DNA of 64,000 nucleotides from Dyadobacter sp. CY261 (lineage in GTDB: Bacteria; Bacteroidota; Bacteroidia; Cytophagales; Spirosomataceae): NCBI RefSeq assembly GCF_021440085.1, contig NZ_JAKCPW010000003.1, positions 310,001 to 374,000 on the forward strand. The letters run 5' to 3'. The translations under genes and the position numbers were made by a program. The notes beneath the pieces were generated by a model that searched no databases, had not been told where the DNA came from, and saw only the letters and a list, made by a program, of their open reading frames with translations. Of the stretch, positions 41,812 to 52,626 are shown piece by piece (the stretch's first letter is position 1; every line of letters begins with the position of its first letter).

Positions 41812-42747
41812 ATGAACAGCATACCAGCAACCAACTTCCAGTTTCCCGGCCAGACCGCCTTTTATAAGGGGAAGGTCCGTGACGTTTACTCGTTCGACCA
41901 ACGCCTCGTCATGATCGCTACCGATCGCATTTCTGCATTCGACGTGATCCTGCCGCGCGCCATTCCTTATAAAGGCCAGGTTTTGAACCAGATCGCCGCA
42001 CATTTCCTGAACGCCACTTCCGACATCGTGCCCAACTGGCTCGAAGAAGTGCCCGATCCCAATGTGAGCATCGGTATCAAATGCCAGGCTTACCCGGTGG
42101 AAATGGTGGTGCGGGGTTACCTGGCTGGCCATGCGTGGCGGGAATATAAGTCGGGAAAACGCGAAGTATGCGGTGTGGCCTTGCCCGACGGTTTGAAAGA
42201 GAACGACAAGCTACCCCAGCCAATCATTACCCCCACAACCAAGGCGCATGAAGGCCACGACGAGGATATTTCAAGAGCGGAAATCCTTGCACAGGGCCTT
42301 GTAAGCGAAGACGAATATGAGCACCTGGAACGCTATACACTCGCCTTGTTCGCAAAAGGGACTGAAATGGCGGCAGATCAGGGGCTTATCCTGGTGGACA
42401 CCAAATATGAGTTTGGGCAATTGGATGGCACGATTTATTTGATCGACGAAATCCATACCCCTGATTCCTCGCGGTACTTCTACAAAGACACTTATGAAGA
42501 AAATCAGCGCGCCGGAATCGCACAGAAGCAGCTTAGCAAGGAGTTTGTGAGGGAATGGCTGATCGAAAATGGTTTTCAGGGTAAAGACGGCCAGACCGTC
42601 CCTGAAATGACCGATGAAAAAGTTGCTTCGATCTCCGAACGTTACATTGAGTTGTTCGAGCAGGTAACGGGGATGAAATTTCAGAAAAACAATCTGGACC
42701 ACCCGCTGGAAAGAATCGAAAAAGCAGTGCTGCGCGCATTGGCATAA
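41812..42747 (+). CDS. purC: Phosphoribosylaminoimidazole-succinocarboxamide synthase
   Basis: 311 residues, SAICAR synthetase of the longer, yeast-like type. '[20 protein letters not shown]', '[20 protein letters not shown]' and '[16 protein letters not shown]' are the conserved ATP and CAIR sites, and '[11 protein letters not shown]' follows. It joins CAIR and aspartate with ATP use in purine synthesis. Confidence 0.97.
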   Translation: MNSIPATNFQFPGQTAFYKGKVRDVYSFDQRLVMIATDRISAFDVILPRAIPYKGQVLNQIAAHFLNATSDIVPNWLEEVPDPNVSIGIKCQAYPVEMVVRGYLAGHAWREYKSGKREVCGVALPDGLKENDKLPQPIITPTTKAHEGHDEDISRAEILAQGLVSEDEYEHLERYTLALFAKGTEMAADQGLILVDTKYEFGQLDGTIYLIDEIHTPDSSRYFYKDTYEENQRAGIAQKQLSKEFVREWLIENGFQGKDGQTVPEMTDEKVASISERYIELFEQVTGMKFQKNNLDHPLERIEKAVLRALA

Positions 42748-43224
<477 letters not shown>

Positions 43225-43257
43225 TATTTGAATTGTATAATTTTTCAGCCTGTTATG

Positions 43258-43290
43258 AAAACGTCCCGCCAAAATACCGCGGGGCGTTTT
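43258..43290 (+). terminator. Terminator after the STAS gene
   Basis: AAAACGTCCCGC and GCGGGGCGTTTT pair over 12 positions (one G-U) and end in TTTTTT. Confidence 0.85.
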
Positions 43291-43624
43291 TTGATGTCAT
43301 TCCCACACTTTTTATATTTTCCTTAGGCGCTTTTTGTAATCCTCCAAGGCACCGAAAATGACCTCTCCGACCTTCGAAAATGGCAATCAATAAGGCAATC
43401 TGTTACACTACTATCAATATTTCTATAATAATTGTAACTAATCGACCAAATGCATATTAGTGGTAGAAAATTTTGCCATTCGCATATTAAGCCAAATATT
43501 TTTTATGATTATCTTGCGTGGCTTTACCCAATTCATCACACACTGGGGGTTTCGCTTTCCTTTTAAAGTGCTTATTTAAACAAATTCTAATTACGAATTT
43601 GTTAATTACTCTACAATTCGATAA
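43291..43624. other. Leader region of gltB
   Basis: An AT-rich 334-bp stretch holding a palindrome close to gltB (43579-43603). No good TAnnTTTG promoter was found, so initiation may rely on another sigma factor or an activator. No coding sequence was recognised. Confidence 0.5.
43579..43603. promoter_or_regulatory. Inverted repeat before gltB
   Basis: AACAAATTC-TAATTAC-GAATTTGTT: perfect 9-bp arms with a 7-nt spacer, ending 21 bp upstream of the gltB start. A regulator site or a 5' leader hairpin. Confidence 0.5.
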
Positions 43625-46600
43625 ATGTCGCAAATGTCTGAACAAATGGTAGAAAATCAGGGACTGTACCGCCCGGAATTTGAGCATGATGCATGTGGAA
43701 TCGGTTTCCGGGCTAACATCAAGGGTCGTAAGTCGCACCAGATCGTGGCAGATGCCATTCACATGCTTGAAAGGATGGAGCATAGAGGTGCAACTGGTTT
43801 TGACCCTAACACCGGTGACGGTGCTGGTATTTTAATTCAGATCCCACATGAATTCTTTGTTGAAGAATCTACCAAATTAGGGTTTCATCTGCCGGGTGCG
43901 GGTGAATACGGTGTGGGGATGATCTTTTTCCCGGGCGATGAGATCGTACGGGAAGAGTGCCGGGACATCCTGAACCGAAAGATCAAGAAGCTGGGCCTGC
44001 AATTGCTCGGCTACCGCAAGGTCCCTACCCTGAACAACACCCTGGGTGAAGGCTCGCTTTCCGTTGAACCAGCGGTGGAGCAGGTGTTTATCAAACGTCC
44101 GGACGACATTACGGACGATATGGCATTTGAACGTAAGCTGTTCATTCTGCGCCAGGTATCCACCCGTTTGATCAAAGACACTGTGAAAGGCGGCGCGAAG
44201 TTCTATTACTCTTCGCTTTCATGCCGCACCATCTCCTATAAAGGACAGCTTACCACTGCCCAACTGAAATACTACTTCCCCGATTTGGAGAACGAGTCTG
44301 TCGTATCTGCATTGGCGGTAGTGCATTCCCGTTTCTCAACCAACACATTCCCATCGTGGGAGCTGGCCCAGCCATTCCGCTACATCGCGCACAATGGCGA
44401 GATCAACACCGTTAAAGGAAATGTGAACTGGATCCGCGCCGGGGAAAAGTCATTTGAATCGGAATACTTTACAAAAGAAGAAATGGACCTGCTCCTGCCG
44501 ATTTGCGACAGGAACCAGTCCGACTCCGCCAACCTGGATAATGCCATTGAATTGCTGCACCTTTCGGGTCGCTCATTGCCGCATGTAATGATGATGCTCG
44601 TTCCGGAAGCATGGGACGGCAACGACCAGATGGACCCGGAACGCAAGGCATTTTACGAATACCATGCGGCCATTATGGAGCCCTGGGACGGCCCTGCATC
44701 AATCTCGTTCACCGACGGTAAAATGGTAGGCGCCACGCTCGACCGGAATGGTCTGCGTCCGTCACGCTACTGGGTGCTTGACGACGACACCATCATTATG
44801 GCGTCCGAAGCGGGTGTGCTCGAAGTAGACCAGGCACGCGTCGTGACCAAAGGTCGCTTGCAACCCGGACGGATGTTCGTCGTGGATATGGAGCAAGGCC
44901 GCATTATTCCGGACGAAGAAATCAAATCACAAATATGCTCCGCGCAGCCTTACCAGCAATGGCTGGATGAGAACAAGCTGCACGTAGACCAGCTCGATCA
45001 CCCGATCCGCACCTATCGCGCTTACGACGACAATGCATTGCTGAAACGTCAGGTTGCATTTGGTTATACTTCGGAAGACCTGCGGATGATCCTCGCACCC
45101 ATGGCCCAAACCGGCATGGAAGCGATCGGGTCCATGGGTACAGACTCTCCGCTGGCAATCCTTTCGGAGCAAAGCCAGCATTTGTCAACCTATTTCAAAC
45201 AACTTTTCGCACAGGTTACCAACCCGCCGATCGACTCGATCCGGGAGCGTGCAATCATGTCTCTGATCTCGTTCGTAGGCAGCACAGAGAACATTCTGAC
45301 GGAAACACCAAAACATTGCCGCCAGATCGCATTACCGCATCCGATCCTTTCGGTGCAAGAATTCGACAAGCTGCGTTTCGTGGATAAGGACGGCTTTCAG
45401 GCTAAAACCATAAATACCTACTTCCGCGCCGACGAAGGTGGAAAAGCATTGGAAAGAGCTTTGGACAGAATCTGCCGTTACGCGGTAGATGCGATCGAAG
45501 ACGGATTTGAAATCCTCATCCTCTCCGACCGTGCCATCGACTCCGACCACGCGCCGATCCCTTCATTGCTCGCAACGGCAACCATACACCATCATTTGAT
45601 CCGCGAAGGATTGAGAGGCAAAGTTGGCTTACTCGTAGAAGCGGGTGACGTTTGGGAAACCCACCACGTAGCGACATTAATAGGTTACGGTGCGGCTGGA
45701 ATTTGCCCTTACATGGCCTTCGAAACGCTTTCGCACATGAACCGCAAGAACATGATTGAAGGCGAGTTCACGGACGAAAAACTGCACTACAACTACATTA
45801 AGGCCGTTAACAAGGAGCTTTTGAAGATATTCTCGAAAATGGGAATCTCGACCCTGCAATCTTACCAGGGAGCGCAAATCTTCGAATGCGTCGGCTTGAA
45901 TAAAGATGTAATCGACAAATATTTTACAGGAACCATCTCGCGGATCAGCGGTATGGGCATTCCTGAGATTGCACGCGAGATTCTGGTGCGTCACAAAGTG
46001 GCTTATCACGAAACCGCCGAGCAGAAGCCAAGATTGGAAGTGGGTGGCGTTTACCAATGGAAACAACGGGGTGAAGCACACATTTTCAACCCGCAGTCTG
46101 TGCATTTGCTGCAACAATCGACCCGCAATGCGAGCTACGAACAGTTCAAGAAATATTCTAAACTGATCGACGACCAGAGCCACAAAGCGCTGACATTGCG
46201 CGGATTATTGAGATTCAAAAAAGGCAATGCGATTCCATTGGAAGAAGTCGAGCCTGTGGAAAACATATTTAAACGCTTTGCGACCGGTGCTATGTCCTTT
46301 GGATCGATTTCCTGGGAAGCGCACACGACGCTGGCCATTGCGATGAACCGCATTGGCGGTAAATCCAACTCCGGTGAAGGTGGCGAAGACGAATTGCGCT
46401 ACAACAAGTTGCCGAACGGCGACAGCATGAACTCGCAGATCAAACAAGTGGCATCAGGACGTTTCGGCGTAACGAGCCATTACCTGAGCAATGCGGGTGA
46501 ATTGCAAATCAAAACGGCGCAAGGTGCAAAACCGGGCGAAGGTGGTCAGCTTCCGGGCTTCAAAGTGGACGACTGGATCGGCCGTACCCGTCACTCGACG

Positions 46601-48205
46601 CCGGGTGTAGGCTTAATCTCACCTCCTCCTCACCACGACATTTACTCGATCGAGGATTTGGCCCAGCTGATCTTTGACCTTAAAAATGCCAACCGCGCCG
46701 CTCGTATCAGTGTGAAACTGGTATCAGAAGCCGGTGTAGGAACCGTGGCATCCGGTGTGGCGAAAGCACATGCCGACCACATTCTGATTTCGGGTTACGA
46801 CGGTGGCACCGGAGCCTCTCCATTGAGCTCGATCCGCCACGCGGGTCTGCCGTGGGAGCTTGGGTTGGCCGAAACGCACCAGACGTTGGTCAGAAACAAA
46901 TTGCGCGGACGGGTAACCGTTCAGGCCGACGGACAGCTCCGCACCGGCCGCGACCTCGCGATCGCCGCATTGCTCGGTGCCGAAGAATGGGGTGTAGCCA
47001 CTGCCGCATTGGTTGCAGCAGGTTGTATTATGATGCGTAAATGCCATCTGAACACCTGCCCGGTGGGTGTGGCCACGCAGCGTAAAGAACTCCGCGCATT
47101 GTTCTCGGGTAAGCCTGAGCATGTGGTGAACATGTTTACCTACATGGCGGAAGAACTACGCGAGATCATGGCACAGCTTGGTTTCAGAACAGTAAATGAA
47201 ATGGTTGGTCAGGCGCAATACCTCGAACTGCGCAATGACATTAAACATTGGAAATATAAAAACCTGAACTTCGACGCGATCCTGTACAAAGAAGGCGACC
47301 TCTCGGTAGCGCAATTCAAACAGGAAGAACAGGATCACGGCATCGACGCCATTCTCGACATCGACCTGATCCGTTCCGCAAAACCGTCGCTGGACAGCCA
47401 GGAAGAGATTTACGCGGAATTCCCGATCAACAACCTGAACCGGTCGGTGGGAACAATGCTTTCGAACGAAATTTCTAAGAAATACGGCGGTGTGGGCTTG
47501 CCAACGGGCAATGTCCATTTCAAATTCCGCGGAACAGCCGGCCAGAGCTTTGGCGCATTCAACACCACCGGCGTCCGTCTGGAACTGGAAGGAGATGCGA
47601 ACGACTACTTCGGAAAAGGCCTCTGCGGTGCAGAACTGATCGTGTACCCCGACCGCGACGCGAAATTCAAACCGGAAGAGAACATTATCATCGGTAATGT
47701 GGCATTCTACGGTGCTACTTCGGGTGATGCCTACATCCGCGGAACGGCGGGCGAGCGCTTCTGCGTACGTAACTCAGGCGCGAAAGTGGTTGTGGAAGGT
47801 GTGGGTGACCACGGTCTCGAATACATGACGGGCGGTTTGGCGATCATCCTCGGCGAAACCGGCCGCAACTTCGCGGCGGGAATGTCGGGTGGAGTAGCTT
47901 ACGTGCTCGACAAAGCCGGCAATTTCGAAGAGAAAGTGAATAAAGAAATGGTAACGCTGGAACAATTGAACGAAGAAGATCAAAGTATTCTCCGTGAATA
48001 CCTGGATAAGCATTTCCAGTACACAACCAGCAATATTGCTTTCCAATTGATCCAGAACTGGGAAGAGTCTGTCAAGAAGTTTGTCAAAGTAATGCCTTCC
48101 GACTTCCGCAAAGCGCTGGAAGGACGCGGTATCACATTGGCGCAGCAGATTGCAGACAAAAACGTGGTGTACAAAGACATCGTCGTGGACGTGGTGCACC
48201 AATAA
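43625..48205 (+). CDS. gltB: Glutamate synthase, large subunit
   Basis: 1526 residues, the full size of the NADPH-GOGAT alpha subunit. A short propeptide precedes the glutaminase nucleophile Cys24 (HDACGIGF), exposed after cleavage. Then come the amidotransferase domain (to about 430), the central domain, the FMN-binding synthase barrel with 'GEGGEDELRYNKLPNGDSMN' and 'LISGYDGGTGASPLSSI', the 3Fe-4S cysteines near residues 1130-1145 (CIMMRKCHLNTCPVG) and the C-terminal GXGXG beta helix. It turns glutamine and 2-oxoglutarate into two glutamates with electrons from GltD, whose gene follows. Confidence 0.98.
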   Translation: MSQMSEQMVENQGLYRPEFEHDACGIGFRANIKGRKSHQIVADAIHMLERMEHRGATGFDPNTGDGAGILIQIPHEFFVEESTKLGFHLPGAGEYGVGMIFFPGDEIVREECRDILNRKIKKLGLQLLGYRKVPTLNNTLGEGSLSVEPAVEQVFIKRPDDITDDMAFERKLFILRQVSTRLIKDTVKGGAKFYYSSLSCRTISYKGQLTTAQLKYYFPDLENESVVSALAVVHSRFSTNTFPSWELAQPFRYIAHNGEINTVKGNVNWIRAGEKSFESEYFTKEEMDLLLPICDRNQSDSANLDNAIELLHLSGRSLPHVMMMLVPEAWDGNDQMDPERKAFYEYHAAIMEPWDGPASISFTDGKMVGATLDRNGLRPSRYWVLDDDTIIMASEAGVLEVDQARVVTKGRLQPGRMFVVDMEQGRIIPDEEIKSQICSAQPYQQWLDENKLHVDQLDHPIRTYRAYDDNALLKRQVAFGYTSEDLRMILAPMAQTGMEAIGSMGTDSPLAILSEQSQHLSTYFKQLFAQVTNPPIDSIRERAIMSLISFVGSTENILTETPKHCRQIALPHPILSVQEFDKLRFVDKDGFQAKTINTYFRADEGGKALERALDRICRYAVDAIEDGFEILILSDRAIDSDHAPIPSLLATATIHHHLIREGLRGKVGLLVEAGDVWETHHVATLIGYGAAGICPYMAFETLSHMNRKNMIEGEFTDEKLHYNYIKAVNKELLKIFSKMGISTLQSYQGAQIFECVGLNKDVIDKYFTGTISRISGMGIPEIAREILVRHKVAYHETAEQKPRLEVGGVYQWKQRGEAHIFNPQSVHLLQQSTRNASYEQFKKYSKLIDDQSHKALTLRGLLRFKKGNAIPLEEVEPVENIFKRFATGAMSFGSISWEAHTTLAIAMNRIGGKSNSGEGGEDELRYNKLPNGDSMNSQIKQVASGRFGVTSHYLSNAGELQIKTAQGAKPGEGGQLPGFKVDDWIGRTRHSTPGVGLISPPPHHDIYSIEDLAQLIFDLKNANRAARISVKLVSEAGVGTVASGVAKAHADHILISGYDGGTGASPLSSIRHAGLPWELGLAETHQTLVRNKLRGRVTVQADGQLRTGRDLAIAALLGAEEWGVATAALVAAGCIMMRKCHLNTCPVGVATQRKELRALFSGKPEHVVNMFTYMAEELREIMAQLGFRTVNEMVGQAQYLELRNDIKHWKYKNLNFDAILYKEGDLSVAQFKQEEQDHGIDAILDIDLIRSAKPSLDSQEEIYAEFPINNLNRSVGTMLSNEISKKYGGVGLPTGNVHFKFRGTAGQSFGAFNTTGVRLELEGDANDYFGKGLCGAELIVYPDRDAKFKPEENIIIGNVAFYGATSGDAYIRGTAGERFCVRNSGAKVVVEGVGDHGLEYMTGGLAIILGETGRNFAAGMSGGVAYVLDKAGNFEEKVNKEMVTLEQLNEEDQSILREYLDKHFQYTTSNIAFQLIQNWEESVKKFVKVMPSDFRKALEGRGITLAQQIADKNVVYKDIVVDVVHQ

Positions 48206-48254
48206 TTTTTCAGTTTAGGATCAACTATCAGAATTTTTAAAATCAGTAATAAGA

Positions 48255-49763
48255 ATGGGAAAACCAACCGGATTTTTAGAGTTTGAAAGGGAGTTGCCAA
48301 AAAAGAGAAGCGTAGACGAGCGTCTGAAAGACTATCGTGAGATCGAAACCGCACCGACCGACTCTAATTCCAAACAGCAGGCAGCCCGTTGTATGGACTG
48401 CGGAATTCCTTTTTGTCATAATGGTTGTCCGCTGGGCAACATCATCCCCGAGTTCAACGACGCGGTGTATGATGAAAACTGGGGACTGGCCTATGAAATA
48501 TTAGCATCTACTAACAATTTCCCTGAATTCACAGGCCGCATTTGCCCCGCTCCGTGCGAAGCATCCTGCGTACTGGGCATTAACAAGCCACCGGTGGCGA
48601 TCGAGTATATCGAGAAAGCGATCATCGAGAAAGCATTTGAATTGGGCTTGGTTAAACCAAGAATCCCTAAGTTCCGCACCGGCAAAAAAGTAGCCGTGGT
48701 GGGTTCCGGACCTGCGGGAATGGCTGCGGCTTACCAGCTCAACCAGGCGGGGCATTCAGTGGTATTGCTGGAAAGAGCGGATAAAATCGGGGGACTGGTA
48801 CGTTACGGTATTCCCGATTTTAAACTGGACAAAGGCGTTATCGACCGTCGGCTGGCCGTAATGGAAGCGGAAGGCGTTGAGTTCCGTACCGGTGTGAATG
48901 TGGGTGTGGATATCAAGGCGGATGAATTGCAGAATGAGTTCGACGCGGTGCTTCTGACCGTTGGATCGACTGTGCCAAGAGATGTCAAAATCCAGGGCCG
49001 CCAGTTTAAAGGCGTGCACTTCGCAATGGAATTCCTCAGCCAGCAAAACAAACGCGTAGCCGGTATCGACCGGGTGGTAGATCACCGCGGCACAACTTAT
49101 GCGAATGGTGAAATCCTTGCCACCGACAAACACGTGGTGGTCATTGGTGGTGGTGATACAGGTTCCGACTGCGTAGGTACTTCGGGCCGTCATGGTGCGA
49201 AATCCATTACGCAGATTGAATTGATGCCTATTCCTCCGAAAGACCGTGATGCTAGCACTCCATGGCCAAACTGGCCGATGATGCTCCGCACGTCCACCTC
49301 GCATGAGGAAGGCTGCGACAGACATTGGTCTATCAATACCAAAGAATTCGTAGGCGACGAAAACGGTAACCTCACGGCATTGAAAATAGTAGACCTAGAC
49401 TGGCAGAAAGACCCTGAGTCGGGCCGTATGCAAATGAAAGAGGTGGAAGGCAGCGAGCGTACCATTCCTTGCGACCTGGCGTTTCTGGCAGCCGGCTTCT
49501 TGCACCCATTGCAAGAAGGCCTGCTAACCGACCTTGATCTGGAATTCGACGAGCGCGGCAACATCAAAACCAACGGGTATCAATCTACTTCCAACGAAAA
49601 AGTGTTTGCTGCCGGTGACTGCCGTCGCGGACAATCGCTTGTCGTTTGGGCGATCTCCGAAGGTCGTGAAGCGGCCCGTTCTGTCGACGAATACCTGATG
49701 GGCGAGTCGTTCCTGGAAGCGAAGGCGGTATCGATGCTGAATCCTGTATTTGCGCACGCATAA
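48255..49763 (+). CDS. gltD: Glutamate synthase, small subunit
   Basis: 502 residues. N-terminal 4Fe-4S region with 'CMDCGIPFCHNGCPLGN' and 'GRICPAPCEASCVLG', an FAD motif 'VAVVGSGPAGMAAAYQL', an NADPH motif 'VVVIGGGDTGSDCVGTS' and a terminal 'AAGDCRRGQSLVVWAI' FAD motif. It passes electrons from NADPH to GltB. It follows gltB by 49 bp. Confidence 0.98.
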   Translation: MGKPTGFLEFERELPKKRSVDERLKDYREIETAPTDSNSKQQAARCMDCGIPFCHNGCPLGNIIPEFNDAVYDENWGLAYEILASTNNFPEFTGRICPAPCEASCVLGINKPPVAIEYIEKAIIEKAFELGLVKPRIPKFRTGKKVAVVGSGPAGMAAAYQLNQAGHSVVLLERADKIGGLVRYGIPDFKLDKGVIDRRLAVMEAEGVEFRTGVNVGVDIKADELQNEFDAVLLTVGSTVPRDVKIQGRQFKGVHFAMEFLSQQNKRVAGIDRVVDHRGTTYANGEILATDKHVVVIGGGDTGSDCVGTSGRHGAKSITQIELMPIPPKDRDASTPWPNWPMMLRTSTSHEEGCDRHWSINTKEFVGDENGNLTALKIVDLDWQKDPESGRMQMKEVEGSERTIPCDLAFLAAGFLHPLQEGLLTDLDLEFDERGNIKTNGYQSTSNEKVFAAGDCRRGQSLVVWAISEGREAARSVDEYLMGESFLEAKAVSMLNPVFAHA

Positions 49764-49809
49764 TTCAATAAAGGATTTAAGCCAGCCTCTATATATTGTT
49801 ATTGTAAGA

Positions 49810-49833
49810 AAGCTGCCTTTACCCGGGCAGCTT
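49810..49833 (+). terminator. Terminator of the gltBD operon
   Basis: AAGCTGCC and GGCAGCTT form an 8-bp stem with an 8-nt loop and a T-rich tail, 46 bp after gltD. Confidence 0.7.
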
Positions 49834-49880
49834 CTTATTTTATATCCCTTTATATTTGAAATCAGATTCATCACGCCGCT

Positions 49881-50501
49881 ATGTTTTTGCATCATTCTCC
49901 TTTCTGGCTCAGGGCATTCTTTCCCGGTTTCACCTGGCGCATTCCCGCGAAGGACAAGACGATTTTCTTAACCTTCGACGACGGGCCCATTCCCGACATT
50001 ACAGAGAATGTGTTGGAGCTATTGGCCAAATTCGATGCAAAAGCTACCTTTTTCAGCATTGGCAATAATGTGCTGAAACATCCCGATGTGTATGAAATGG
50101 TAAATAAAGGCGGGCATTCTATTGGTAACCATACTTTTAACCACATGAATGGCTGGAAGACGGATGACGCTGTTTATCTCGAAAACATTGAGAAATGCCA
50201 GCAGCAGCTTAACCTCGCCACGCAACTCTTCCGCCCGCCTTACGGAAGGATCAAAAAAAGCCAGTCAAAAGTGGTTTTAAAAGACAAGCAAATCATCATG
50301 TGGGATGTCCTGAGTGGCGATTTTTCAGCCGACATTACGCAAGAAATCTGTTTAAAAAAATCGATTCAACACACGCGGCCCGGCTCCATCGTGCTCTTTC
50401 ACGACAGCATTAAGGCCTCCAAAAACATGCTTTACGCATTACCCCGTTACCTCGAACATTTTCGGGCTGCCGGATACCGGTTCGAGCCATTACCGATGTA
50501 A
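49881..50501 (+). CDS. NodB-domain polysaccharide deacetylase
   Basis: 206 residues, almost only the NodB domain. Motif 1 TFDDGP (Asp33, Asp34), motif 2 HTFNH (His84, His88), motif 3 RPPYGR, motif 4 'WDVLSGDFS' and motif 5 'LFHDSI' are all intact, so a metal-dependent deacetylase is expected. The substrate may be peptidoglycan or chitin oligomers. No signal peptide is clear, which is unusual; the N-terminal hydrophobic part (FLHHSPFWLRAFFPGFTW) may anchor it. It lies 2 bp before the TatD gene. Confidence 0.93.
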   Translation: MFLHHSPFWLRAFFPGFTWRIPAKDKTIFLTFDDGPIPDITENVLELLAKFDAKATFFSIGNNVLKHPDVYEMVNKGGHSIGNHTFNHMNGWKTDDAVYLENIEKCQQQLNLATQLFRPPYGRIKKSQSKVVLKDKQIIMWDVLSGDFSADITQEICLKKSIQHTRPGSIVLFHDSIKASKNMLYALPRYLEHFRAAGYRFEPLPM

Positions 50502-50503
50502 AT

Positions 50504-51262
50504 ATGATTGAAACCCACGCCCACATATACAGCGACGACTACGCTGTAGACCGCACCGAAATGCTCGACCGCGCCTGGAATGCAGGTATCGAGCAAATAT
50601 GGATGCCAAACTGCGACCATGAAACGATCGACGGCATGCTCGAACTGGCCGAGAAATACCCCGGCAAATGCCTCCCGATGATCGGCCTGCACCCGACCTA
50701 TGTAAAAGATGGTTTTGAAAAGGAATTGCAGGTCATGGAAGACTGGCTGGGCAAATATCAGTTCATTGCCGTCGGAGAGATCGGCATGGACCTTTTCTGG
50801 GACGTTACATTTAAAGAACAGCAGGAAAAGGCATTTCTATATCAATGTGGCCTCGCACGCAAGCATAATCTCTGGATTGACATTCACAGCCGGAGCGCTT
50901 TTTGGGAAACCGTAAAACTCATTGAAGACTTCGCCGACCCCGCATTGACCGGCATTTTCCATTGCTTCACGGGCACGTTGGAAGAAGCACAAAAAGCCAT
51001 TGAACTAGGTTTCAAGCTTGGCATTGGCGGTGTGGCAACATTTAAAAATGGTGGTTTGGACAAAGTGATCCCGCATGTGGATCTGGCACACCTGGTGCTC
51101 GAAACCGACGCGCCTTACCTGGCTCCTGTCCCCTATCGCGGCAAACGCAACGAAGTCGCCTACATAGACCTTGTGGCCCAACGCGTGGCCGATTTGAAAG
51201 AAATGAACAAAGCAGACGTCATCGCCGCCACCACCGCGAATGCGAAAAGCATGCTCAAATAG
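50504..51262 (+). CDS. TatD-family metal-dependent hydrolase
   Basis: 252 residues. The metal ligands are visible: His5/His7 (ETHAHIY), Glu in 'AVGEIGMDLFW', His in 'WIDIHSR', His in 'GIFHCFTG' and Asp in 'VLETDAPYLAPVPYRGKRNE'. Members act as 3'-5' nucleases on DNA or RNA in repair and quality control. It begins 2 bp after the deacetylase gene and ends 8 bp before the asparaginase gene, so the three are one operon. Confidence 0.95.
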   Translation: MIETHAHIYSDDYAVDRTEMLDRAWNAGIEQIWMPNCDHETIDGMLELAEKYPGKCLPMIGLHPTYVKDGFEKELQVMEDWLGKYQFIAVGEIGMDLFWDVTFKEQQEKAFLYQCGLARKHNLWIDIHSRSAFWETVKLIEDFADPALTGIFHCFTGTLEEAQKAIELGFKLGIGGVATFKNGGLDKVIPHVDLAHLVLETDAPYLAPVPYRGKRNEVAYIDLVAQRVADLKEMNKADVIAATTANAKSMLK

Positions 51263-51270
51263 TAGTTGTA

Positions 51271-52344
51271 ATGAGTTATTCTAAAATCCACATCAATCCC
51301 ATCTCCCCCGAACCGACCGTCGGTTCCGTACTTGTGATTTACACGGGAGGCACGCTGGGGATGGTTTATGAAACGAAAGGCAAGCAGCTCGTTCCCTTCA
51401 ATTTCCAGCAGATCATCGAAAAAGTACCGGAAATAGGTCGGCTGGATTTTGATATAACCTTCCTTTCCTTATCCGAGCCCATCGACTCATCGAACATGAG
51501 CCCGGCCATCTGGATTGAAATCGCAGGCATTATCGAGGCGCATTACGAGCAGTTCGACAGTTTTGTGATCCTGCACGGCACGGATACAATGGCTTACACG
51601 GCGTCGGCATTAAGTTACTTGCTTGAAAACCTCAACAAACCCGTCATCCTTACCGGCGCACAGTTGCCGATAGGCGTTGCCCGCTCGGACGCGCGCGAGA
51701 ACGTGATCACTGCATTGGAACTGGCAGCAGCCAAGAATGCGGATGGCCACCCGATTATCACCGAAGTTTGCATCTACTTCAACTCTTCGCTGCTGCGCGG
51801 CAACCGTTCCAAAAAGCAGGAAAGCTCCGATTTCAATGCATTCCATTCCGAAAACTATCCCGCACTGGCCAATGCCGGCGTGCGGATCGAATATAATTTC
51901 CCCTACATCAAGCCTTACGAGCCAGGTTTGAAACTCAAAGTCCACAAAAACCTTGACACCCATGTCGCATTCCTGAAAATGTTCCCGGGCATCAGCCAGC
52001 AAGTTGTTGAATCGATTCTGAACATTGCAGGACTCCGGGGCATTGTCCTCGAAACGTATGGCGCCGGCAACGCGACGACCGAACCGTGGTTCCTCAACGC
52101 AATCAGCAACGCCATTGAGAAAGACATCATCATATTCAACGTCTCCCAATGCGACGGTGGCCGCGTTTCCCAAGGCCAGTACCAAACCAGCAAGTTTCTC
52201 GAGCAGATCGGCGTCATCAGCGGCTCTGACATCACTGCGGAAGCGGCGATCACGAAAATGATGTACGTTTTCGCCTGCGAAAGTGCCATCGGAACTTGCG
52301 TTGAAATGCTTGGAAAACCCCTGCGCGGAGAAATGAGCATTTGA
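51271..52344 (+). CDS. ansA: Type I L-asparaginase
   Basis: 357 residues, cytoplasmic type. The catalytic threonine is Thr28 (YTGGTLGM, E. coli AnsA T14) and the second motif is Thr104-Asp105 (LHGTDTMAY). It hydrolyses asparagine to aspartate and ammonia. Last gene of the deacetylase-TatD-asparaginase operon. Confidence 0.95.
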   Translation: MSYSKIHINPISPEPTVGSVLVIYTGGTLGMVYETKGKQLVPFNFQQIIEKVPEIGRLDFDITFLSLSEPIDSSNMSPAIWIEIAGIIEAHYEQFDSFVILHGTDTMAYTASALSYLLENLNKPVILTGAQLPIGVARSDARENVITALELAAAKNADGHPIITEVCIYFNSSLLRGNRSKKQESSDFNAFHSENYPALANAGVRIEYNFPYIKPYEPGLKLKVHKNLDTHVAFLKMFPGISQQVVESILNIAGLRGIVLETYGAGNATTEPWFLNAISNAIEKDIIIFNVSQCDGGRVSQGQYQTSKFLEQIGVISGSDITAEAAITKMMYVFACESAIGTCVEMLGKPLRGEMSI

Positions 52345-52358
52345 TTTAACGACTTAGA

Positions 52359-52389
52359 TTTGGAAACAAAAATCTCTTCCCTATCTTTG
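52359..52389 (+). promoter_or_regulatory. Promoter of tRNA-Ser(GGA)
   Basis: TTTG (52359-52362), exactly 19 bases, TATCTTTG (52382-52389): a textbook Bacteroidota promoter, 19 bp before the tRNA. Confidence 0.8.
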
Positions 52390-52408
52390 CACCCCATAAC
52401 CACGAAAT

Positions 52409-52495
52409 AGAGAGGTGCCCGAGTGGTTGAAGGGGCTACCCTGGAAAGGTAGTATGTGGGTAACTGCATCGTGAGTTCGAATCTCATCCTCTCTG
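52409..52495 (+). tRNA. tRNA-Ser(GGA)
   Basis: 87 nt, class II. Acceptor AGAGAGG/CCTCTCT, anticodon arm CTACC-CTGGAAA-GGTAG with anticodon GGA, long variable arm, T-arm GTGAG-TTCGAAT-CTCAT. It marks the left border of the accessory block from 52627 on. Confidence 0.95.
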
Positions 52496-52520
52496 CAAGT
52501 AAGAATACCAAAAAAGCATC

Positions 52521-52551
52521 AAATCCTGTAAATCAAACATTTACAGGATTT
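52521..52551. terminator. Terminator after tRNA-Ser
   Basis: AAATCCTGTAAAT and ATTTACAGGATTT form a perfect 13-bp stem, followed by TTTTTGTTTTT. Confidence 0.85.
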
Positions 52552-52626
52552 TTTGTTTTTCAGAACTAACCAGAATATGCAAATTTTCCCAATATCTGGG
52601 TGAGCAGTACTCGGCGTTAAAAGTAT

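Noticed and set aside
51610..52511. Minus-strand frames across asparaginase and tRNA-Ser
   Set aside because: They overlap ansA fully and run into the tRNA; text such as AERMRFELTMQLPTY is tRNA-derived.
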